A stretch of 28,212 nt of DNA, from NCBI GenBank assembly GCA_035443825.1, contig DAOMNN010000043.1:1-28212 (forward strand), in the 5' to 3' direction. The DNA is from DAOMNN01 sp035443825 (GTDB taxonomy: Bacteria; Pseudomonadota; Gammaproteobacteria; Burkholderiales; Rhodocyclaceae). Position numbers and translations under genes: made by a program. The notes below the pieces were generated by a model that worked only from the letters and a program-made list of their open reading frames with translations, made no database searches and was not told the DNA's origin. Shown here in pieces: positions 23,661-28,212 of the stretch; the first letter of the stretch is position 1; the number at the start of each line of letters is the position of its first letter.

Positions 23661-23688
23661 TTGCCGGGCGATTGCGGTCGTCTATCCT
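23661..23688 (+). promoter_or_regulatory. Candidate sigma-70-type promoter
   Basis: TTGCCG (23661-23666) and TATCCT (23683-23688) are separated by 16 bases, in an otherwise gene-free stretch. The nearest downstream start is 24006, which would leave a leader of over 300 bases. The boxes are only moderate matches, so this may be chance. Confidence 0.3.
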
Positions 23689-23964
23689 GAATGAGTGCGA
23701 CAAGGGCATCGCTCATTCGGGCAGCGAGCAGATGATCGAGCGTGTATCCCGCACAGCCGGATATACGTCTCGGGTGTCGATATGCATTGGCACGATCCGC
23801 AGACCGTCCGCGGGTTTCGTGGCAAAAAGGGCTGACTGGAATCTTCGTCAAGACCCGGAATATCCATCATTTGTGACTTCTACAACATGTTGAACTAAAC
23901 CGCTGACGCGGTGGCGGGTTATCGGCCTGCTGCCGCGTTTTCGTGTGTGCCGAATGACGCCTAC

Positions 23965-23995
23965 CTTGAAACCGGGGATGTTCCCCGCGTTCAAG
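23965..23995 (+). promoter_or_regulatory. Hairpin overlapping the ribosome binding site of the gene at 24006
   Basis: CTTGAA (23965-23970) pairs with TTCAAG (23990-23995), and inside it CGGGGA pairs with TTCCCCG after a small internal mismatch. The 3' arm contains the first three bases of the AAGGAGAA ribosome site (23993-24000). Folding in RNA would partly hide that site, so translation may be damped. It may also be a mark left by an integrase-bearing element. Confidence 0.45.
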
Positions 23996-24005
23996 GAGAA
24001 CCATC

Positions 24006-24443
24006 ATGAGTGCCCTTCGTCAGCGCATGATCGATGCGATGGTGCTGCGTGGTCTGGCCGCGCGCACCCAGGAAGGCCAGGGGGCGCTATTGTGCCCAAT
24101 GTGCCATGCGCTGTTCGTTTGCGTCCAAAAAGGGAACGTCACCCCGCGGCGGGTCGAAAAGCAACCTCGCTCCGACGCCTCCGTGCATGCCGTCGTGCTC
24201 ATCCACACACATGTCACGGATTTTCATTATGCCTGTTACCTGTCAGATCTGGCCGTTCATAGGGACTATCAAAGGTCAGGCATTGGCAAGCGTTTGCAAT
24301 CGTTGACCCAGGAGCAACTTGGCCCGCGCTGCAAGTTGATACTCATCGCAGCACCGGCAGCCAATTTGTACTATGCCCAGATAGGCTACACGCACAATGA
24401 TCGCTGCTGGGTTCTGGACCGGGCAACGCCCGTTAACAATTAG
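24006..24443 (+). pseudogene. Chimera: integrase N-terminus fused to a truncated GNAT acetyltransferase
   Basis: The 145-codon frame has three parts. Residues 1-23 (LRQRMIDAMVLRGLAARTQE) match the start of the SAM-like N-terminal domain of tyrosine site-specific integrases. Residues 24-67, including LCPMCHALFVCV, match nothing I recognise. Residues 68-145 are the C-terminal half of a GNAT acetyltransferase: VTDFHYACYLSDLAVHRDYQ, the acetyl-CoA loop QRSGIGKRL, and APAANLYYAQIGYTH. The integrase catalytic domain and the GNAT N-terminal strands are both missing. A fully functional enzyme is unlikely, although the frame is open and has a good ribosome site (AAGGAGAA). I interpret it as a recombination scar where an integrase gene was truncated into an acetyltransferase gene. 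Confidence 0.7.
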
Positions 24444-24519
24444 CCTGCGGGCAAGGGGCGCTCCTGACGTCGTACCCTTGCTGCAATTGTTTGCATCTAA
24501 CCGGATCGAAGGGCATCAA

Positions 24520-25551
24520 ATGGTAAGTCTGAGAAGAAGAACGGCCTGGAGCCGATCACTCCAGAGCGTGATGAGAACCATGGCGCGGACAGCACTGGGC
24601 GTCGGCACGAAGGCACTCAAAAAGGGCCTGCGGACTGCTCCGCGGGCGGGTAAGCGAGTGACTCGCAAAAAGGCGATGGCGACCTCGGCCAACTGGACGA
24701 CGGGGATTGCCATCGGCAGGGCCGGTCCTCGCCGCTATCGACTTTACAAGCCGTCCGGCGTGCGGCGCGATGAGCGCCTGCCATTACTGGTCATGCTGCA
24801 CGGCTGTGGGCAGGATGCCGAAGCCTTGGCTGCCAGCAGCAGGATGAACACGATCGCGGCCCGTGAGCGCTTTTTCGTGCTCTATTCCGAGCAGGATCGC
24901 CTGTCGAATGTGCAGGGGTGCTGGAACTGGTACGACACGCGTACGGGCCGGGCGCAAGCCGAAGCGCATTCGATCAGTGCAGCCATCGAGCAGGTGTGTC
25001 TGTTGTATGCCGTCGACCGCAGCCGGATTGCGCTGGCGGGAATCTCTGCCGGGGCCGGCATGGCGGTGTTGCTCGCGACTCAGCATCCGGAGCGCTTTCG
25101 GGCAATTGCCATGCATTCGGGAATCGCGCCGGGCGTCGCGCATTCGTCGGCGAGTGCGATCAAGGCCATGTTCGGGCAAAGCGCGAAGACGTCGCCGCTC
25201 CCGGCCATTGCCCCCGATGTGAGATTGCCCGCGTTGCTGGTCATCCACGGTGCAGCGGACCACGTGGTCGCGCCGGGCAATGGTGCTGAAGCGGCCATGC
25301 GTTGGGGCGAACGGGTTGGCGCAAAGGCGAGCGAGCCGCGCCGGGTGCAGCGCGGCGCTCGTTATGCGGCGATGATCACCGAATATCGAGAAAGCGGCCG
25401 GCTAGTCGCGACGCTGTGTGCTGTCGACGGACTTGGTCACGCCTGGAGCGGGGGCTCCGCGGGGCATTCTTACAGCGATCCCAAGGGCCCGGATGCCTCG
25501 CGGATGATCTGGTCCTTCGTCGCCAGGCAATTTGCCCGGGCGGCAGACTAG
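24520..25551 (+). CDS. PHB-depolymerase-family esterase (type 1 catalytic domain)
   Basis: 343 residues from the ATG at 24520, preceded by GAAGGG; the longer in-frame start at 24397 overlaps the upstream chimera. The catalytic triad is S176 in the lipase box GISAGAG (174-180), D247 (HGAADHVV) and H307 (GLGHAWSGG). The oxyanion region is LHGCGQD (93-99), and the end SYSDPKGPDASRMIWSFV is characteristic of short-chain PHA depolymerase-like esterases. The first 52 residues are strongly basic with no hydrophobic core, so this is not an ordinary signal peptide. The protein may act in the cytoplasm, possibly binding granules or nucleic acid through its basic end. Substrate (PHB oligomers or other esters) is unproven. 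A long hairpin begins at its stop codon. Confidence 0.87.
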   Translation: MVSLRRRTAWSRSLQSVMRTMARTALGVGTKALKKGLRTAPRAGKRVTRKKAMATSANWTTGIAIGRAGPRRYRLYKPSGVRRDERLPLLVMLHGCGQDAEALAASSRMNTIAARERFFVLYSEQDRLSNVQGCWNWYDTRTGRAQAEAHSISAAIEQVCLLYAVDRSRIALAGISAGAGMAVLLATQHPERFRAIAMHSGIAPGVAHSSASAIKAMFGQSAKTSPLPAIAPDVRLPALLVIHGAADHVVAPGNGAEAAMRWGERVGAKASEPRRVQRGARYAAMITEYRESGRLVATLCAVDGLGHAWSGGSAGHSYSDPKGPDASRMIWSFVARQFARAAD

Positions 25552-25599
25552 GGCGTGTTCTCATTCGCGCTGGCGACCTGGCGAATGAGAGCACGCCCT
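25550..25599. other. 19-bp-stem hairpin starting at the esterase stop codon
   Basis: The arms 25550-25568 and 25581-25599 are complementary at 18 of 19 positions, the exception being a G-T wobble in one strand, with a 12-base loop. The 5' arm begins within the TAG stop. No U-tract follows, so it is not a standard intrinsic terminator; it would still be a very stable RNA 3' structure. Such symmetry could also be a leftover pair of inverted element ends. Confidence 0.65.
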
Positions 25600-25819
25600 G
25601 AGAGTTGGTGCTGGCGGCCAAGGATGTACTCGGTTGTTTGCCGTAGAAGTGTTCAGTATCGCCCTCGGCTTCAGCGCGGCTCGCGTAGTGCTCCTCATGC
25701 ACGCATGGCCGACCGCATATCACCATCGAATCGGAGACCTGGTCGAACTCGGCGCCTGGACGGCACCGCCCAAGGCCAAACTCAAACGCCGTCGTTGAAC
25801 TCGCCGACGATTGCAGTCA
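25600..25819. other. Gap with an unassigned open frame (25613-25798, plus)
   Basis: No start-to-stop gene is supported. One plus-strand frame stays open for about 60 codons to a TGA at 25796-25798 and reads like protein near its end (HRIGDLVELGAWTAPPKAKL). It has no start codon, ribosome site or family I can name. It may be the tail of a gene truncated by the event that also produced the adjacent hairpin. Confidence 0.25.
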
Positions 25820-27151
25820 TCAGGCGTTCTTGTCGGTGGGTGAAGTGACTGGCGTCTCCCGGGCTTCGGGGGACGTTGGCAGGCGCAGGTCGGATTCTTC
25901 GATCCATTCGCGCCATACGGCCATCAGTACCGCGAGGATCACCGGGCCGAGGAAGAGTCCCACCAGGCCGAATGCCGCGAGGCCGCCCAGCACACCAAAC
26001 ATGACGAGCAGGAAGGGGATGCGGGTGGCGTTGCTGATTACCAGCGGCCGCACCAGATTATCCACCCAGCTTACGACCAGCACGCCCCAGGCAAGCAGAC
26101 CGAGGCCGGCGACGATGTCACCGCGGAACAGCAGCCAGGCGACGATCGAACCCCATGCGAATGGCGTACCGAAGGGGATCATGGCAATCAGCGCGGTAAT
26201 GGCGCCGAGCAGGACCGGTGCCTGCATGCCCGCCCACCAGTAACCGAGTCCGGCCACGAAACCCTGGGCCAGCGCGGTGGCGACCAGCCCCCAGACCACC
26301 GCCTTGGTCATGCTACCGACTGCCGCCAGGTAGCCATCGATGCGTGCGCCGAGGAAGCGGTACAGCACCCGGTGTACCTGTTCGAGCAAGCGTTCGCCGT
26401 CCCGGTAGATGAAGAATACCGTGACGAGTGCGAAGCCGAGCTTGGCCGCGTTGCGCCCCACGTCACCCACCAGGCCGACCAGGTGCTCTGCGCCCTGGCT
26501 GACCCAGCCGGTCATCTGTTCGCGGAAGGTGTCCGGGTCGCTCACCATGCTATCAATGAGGCCCTGCAGGTAGTCGCCCAGCCATGGCAGGTTGCGGACG
26601 AAATCCGGGAGTGTGGGTGGCCCCTCGCGGATCTGCTCACTCACTGCGGCAATGGCTGCGCCCACCTCGCCGCGCAGCAGGAGTGCGATCCACAGGACTG
26701 GCAGTACGAATGCGGTGGTCAGCAGCAGGGTCATCAGCATCGCGCTGACGCTCGGATAATGCGGCATACGGTTGCGCAGACGGTGGTGCAGCGGCCAGGT
26801 GGCGTAGGCGACGATGATGGCCCAGGCCACGGGCACGATAAACAAATGCAGCACTGCGTATCCGAGCACCAGCAACCCGCCCAGCAGGAAACCGACGATG
26901 ACCCGGCGGACGATGCGTTCAGCGACGTCGTCGATCACGATGCGGGGCTCACGCGGGCTTCCGCGGCAGGAAGATACAGGGGATCGGTTCTTCGGGTTCT
27001 CAGGCGCGTAGGCATGGGGTGTCGCAGTCGATGCGTCAGCCGATTCTACCTCCGGGCCAAGTGCCTCTGCACGCTTGGTCCAGACTTGCCGCACCAAGGG
27101 CCGCATAGCGTCAACCCTGTCGATCTCATCGACGATCTCGATTACCGACAT
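25820..27151 (-). CDS. AI-2E family (PerM/YdiK-like) membrane permease
   Basis: 443 residues. From about residue 70 it follows the AI-2E/UPF0118 family: two early helix pairs (83-135), a soluble loop (DFVRNLPWLGDYLQGLIDSM, about 205-260), then the conserved back half with DGERLLEQV, VWGLVATALAQGFVAGLGYW, PFGTPFAWG, WVDNLVRPLVI and GLVGLFLGPVILAV. Around eight helices are expected. Family members are exporters or permeases of diverse substrates, and AI-2 specificity should not be assumed. The first about 68 residues are polar and not typical of the family. The annotated ATG has no ribosome site, so the true start may lie further in (a GTG codon at 26936-26938 precedes IDDVAERIV). It follows the cytochrome c gene by 56 bases on the same strand. 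Confidence 0.85.
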   Translation of the reverse strand: MSVIEIVDEIDRVDAMRPLVRQVWTKRAEALGPEVESADASTATPHAYAPENPKNRSPVSSCRGSPREPRIVIDDVAERIVRRVIVGFLLGGLLVLGYAVLHLFIVPVAWAIIVAYATWPLHHRLRNRMPHYPSVSAMLMTLLLTTAFVLPVLWIALLLRGEVGAAIAAVSEQIREGPPTLPDFVRNLPWLGDYLQGLIDSMVSDPDTFREQMTGWVSQGAEHLVGLVGDVGRNAAKLGFALVTVFFIYRDGERLLEQVHRVLYRFLGARIDGYLAAVGSMTKAVVWGLVATALAQGFVAGLGYWWAGMQAPVLLGAITALIAMIPFGTPFAWGSIVAWLLFRGDIVAGLGLLAWGVLVVSWVDNLVRPLVISNATRIPFLLVMFGVLGGLAAFGLVGLFLGPVILAVLMAVWREWIEESDLRLPTSPEARETPVTSPTDKNA

Positions 27152-27207
27152 CGTCTAGACCGGCAGGGCTCGATCCACGGCCGCGCTGCGGATGGCGGAC
27201 GAACGTC

Positions 27208-27615
27208 CTACCTGATTCCTGCACGTCGCTGATGCATGCGGATGTAGGCCGTGATGTGCGCGACGTCGTCCGGAGTCAACTCAGGTAGCGGCGCCATGTC
27301 GCCGAACTGCCAGTGATGGGCCTGCACGCCGCTTGCGACCGCCATCTGGAATGCCGCGTCACTGTGGTGGGATGGTTCGTAGACGCGGTGCAGGAACGGC
27401 GGACCGGTTTCGGTCCCGTTCAGGCCAGAGCCGTGGCAGGCCGCGCAGTGCGTCTCGTAGAGCGGTTTGCCGAGCACGGGATTGGGCATCAGGCCCGGGC
27501 TCGGCTTGGGCGGTGGTTGCCAGGTCTGCGCGGCGAGGCCCGTGGGCAGTGCTGCGAGGAGCATTGCCGCAACGAGCCTGCGCCGCCACCATCGATATCG
27601 TTCTGCAATCCGCAT
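27208..27615 (-). CDS. Periplasmic monoheme cytochrome c
   Basis: 135 residues. An Arg-rich signal peptide ends near residue 29 (GLAA|QT). The heme motif is C57-AA-C60-H61, and M107 in FGDMAPLPELTPDD is the probable sixth ligand; the terminal helix DDVAHITAYIRMHQ fits class I cytochrome c. It is 12 bases downstream of the small membrane protein and in the same operon as the oxidase subunit I end. It is therefore probably the electron donor or an attached c-subunit of that oxidase. GGAAG lies before the ATG. Confidence 0.9.
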   Translation of the reverse strand: MRIAERYRWWRRRLVAAMLLAALPTGLAAQTWQPPPKPSPGLMPNPVLGKPLYETHCAACHGSGLNGTETGPPFLHRVYEPSHHSDAAFQMAVASGVQAHHWQFGDMAPLPELTPDDVAHITAYIRMHQRRAGIR

Positions 27616-27627
27616 TCGCGACTTCCG

Positions 27628-27840
27628 TCAGCGGCTGCTTGTGTCGGGTACGGTGCCGTCGGGCGCCTCGTCCGGACGGGCGCGGGCGAGCAGCGTCGCG
27701 AGGCCGACGAAGAGGATGGAGCCGAAGCCCCAAACCCACGCGTAGCCGATCATGTCGCCCCACGGCGCCACTGCGTAGGCGACCGCGAGTATGGCCCAGA
27801 CGACGGCGATCGGTACGATCAGCCAGAAATCCTCGTTCAT
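27628..27840 (-). CDS. Small two-helix membrane protein of the oxidase operon
   Basis: 70 residues with two membrane helices (about 6-26 and 30-51) and a charged tail. No family is recognised with confidence. Position, size and co-transcription between the oxidase subunit I gene and the cytochrome c gene suggest a small assembly or accessory subunit, analogous in size to CcoQ-type subunits, though the sequence does not look like CcoQ. GGAGGAA precedes the ATG by 6 bases; the gaps to its neighbours are 15 and 12 bases. Confidence 0.7.
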   Translation of the reverse strand: MNEDFWLIVPIAVVWAILAVAYAVAPWGDMIGYAWVWGFGSILFVGLATLLARARPDEAPDGTVPDTSSR

Positions 27841-27855
27841 TCGGCATTCCTCCGT

Positions 27856-28212
27856 TCAGTGGCCACCACCGCCGGCGGCGGTGACCGGCAATGATTGCAT
27901 CATCTCGAATCCGATCGTCGTGAAGCCATACATCGCGACGACGATCAGCAGCACCGACAGCGGGCCGACCCAGGCGCTGGCGGCGGGCCGCAACGTGCTC
28001 CCGCCCCAAGCGACGGTGAGTCCGCCCGGCGCCTCGACCGCCTGACGCCGGGGCAGCAGCGACAGGGCGATGCCGGCCGCGAACAGCGCGAGGGCTGCGG
28101 CCATGAAGGTGCCGCCGACGCCGACGATCGTCATCAGCGCCTGCCACAGCGCGGGGGCCTCGTTCTGGTAGCCGATGTCGATGACGCGGCGCGGCACGCC
28201 CAGGTAGCCGGC
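27856..28212 (-). CDS. 3' end of a heme-copper oxidase subunit I gene (5' end outside window)
   Basis: 118 visible residues running in from the right edge. The first residues (AGYLGVPRRVIDIGYQNEAP) carry the G-x-PRR motif found near the C-terminus of heme-copper oxidase subunit I. Two membrane helices follow (about 24-48 and 78-100), then a Gly-rich end GGGGH. A GTG within the motif could be mistaken for a start, but the frame is clearly continuous upstream. The heme and copper ligands lie outside the window, so aa3, ba3 or NO-reductase-like class is not decided. The gene opens the operon oxidase-small membrane protein-cytochrome c. Confidence 0.7.
   Translation of the reverse strand, partial: AGYLGVPRRVIDIGYQNEAPALWQALMTIVGVGGTFMAAALALFAAGIALSLLPRRQAVEAPGGLTVAWGGSTLRPAASAWVGPLSVLLIVVAMYGFTTIGFEMMQSLPVTAAGGGGH

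Larger units (their letters stand above)
23593..24005. other. 413-base stretch without a supported gene
   Basis: Lies between the Cys-rich gene and the integrase/acetyltransferase chimera. It holds a candidate promoter (23661-23688), a spaced inverted repeat GAATGAG/CTCATTC (about 23689-23718), and the hairpin at 23965-23995. A 73-codon open frame (23672-23893) shows no recognisable family or good ribosome site. GC content drops relative to the flanks around 23840-23900. This fits an insertion or deletion boundary rather than ordinary coding DNA. Confidence 0.5.

Noticed and set aside
26372..27232. A 286-codon plus-strand open frame opposite the permease
   Set aside because: No recognisable domain and the opposite strand encodes a clear AI-2E family protein.
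1..28212. CRISPR arrays, rRNA genes, complete insertion sequences or a prophage
   Set aside because: No regularly spaced repeats, rRNA-like sequence, transposase with terminal repeats or phage structural gene was seen; only the integrase/GNAT scar hints at mobility.

Overview
This GC-rich window reads like the chromosome of a betaproteobacterium, most likely a Rhodocyclales-type organism (Azoarcus/Thauera-like). That placement is an inference from protein flavour (DUF945, DUF3334, CueR/CopA, the DHC/SHP cytochromes, DnrO-like and PHB-depolymerase-like proteins), not from a marker gene. No rRNA, tRNA, CRISPR array or intact insertion sequence was seen.

Layout. 1-4.3 kb: the tail of a phosphoribosyltransferase-like gene, a long DUF945 (YdgA-like) envelope protein with an extra C-terminal beta domain, a DUF3334 protein carrying a CheC/CheX/FliY-type phosphatase motif, and a convergent zinc-ribbon/Sel1-repeat membrane protein. 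4.7-7.8 kb: a CueR-controlled copper exporter operon (copA-cueR, minus strand) with a textbook 19-bp-spaced CueR promoter. 7.75-10.2 kb: a methyltransferase remnant, a cardiolipin synthase and a small hypothetical gene. 10.5-15.3 kb: a second copper-type cluster on the minus strand. It encodes a P1B-1 ATPase whose two N-terminal HMA domains carry GMGSxHC instead of GMxCxxC, followed by a His/Met-rich secreted protein, a His-tailed DUF2933 membrane protein, an isoprenylcysteine-methyltransferase-like membrane protein and a YHS-domain protein. 15.7-19.2 kb: a plus-strand redox operon (PepSY protein, DnrO-like protein, SHP-type cytochrome c, diheme cytochrome c, and a ferric-reductase-like flavocytochrome b) behind four 11-bp-phased repeats that look like an OmpR-family operator. 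19.5-22.1 kb: a P-type ATPase of the non-heavy-metal branch. 22.1-25.8 kb: an alpha/beta hydrolase with Cys at the nucleophile position, a Cys-rich hypothetical protein, an integrase/acetyltransferase chimera that looks like a recombination scar, and a PHB-depolymerase-like esterase ending in a long hairpin. 25.8-28.2 kb: an AI-2E-family permease, then a cytochrome c, a small membrane protein and the 3' end of a heme-copper oxidase subunit I gene.

How the genes work together. The two copper loci look complementary: cytoplasmic Cu(I) is sensed by CueR and exported by the canonical CopA, while the second cluster adds an exporter with unusual metal-binding domains plus periplasmic and membrane accessory proteins. 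The 15.8-19.2 kb operon can be read as one electron route, NAD(P)H to FAD to membrane heme b to the diheme cytochrome to the SHP cytochrome, whose family binds small ligands such as oxygen or NO. The strongest candidates for something little described are the GMGSxHC ATPase with its accessory genes, and the SHP/DHC operon with its flavoreductase partner and phased operator.
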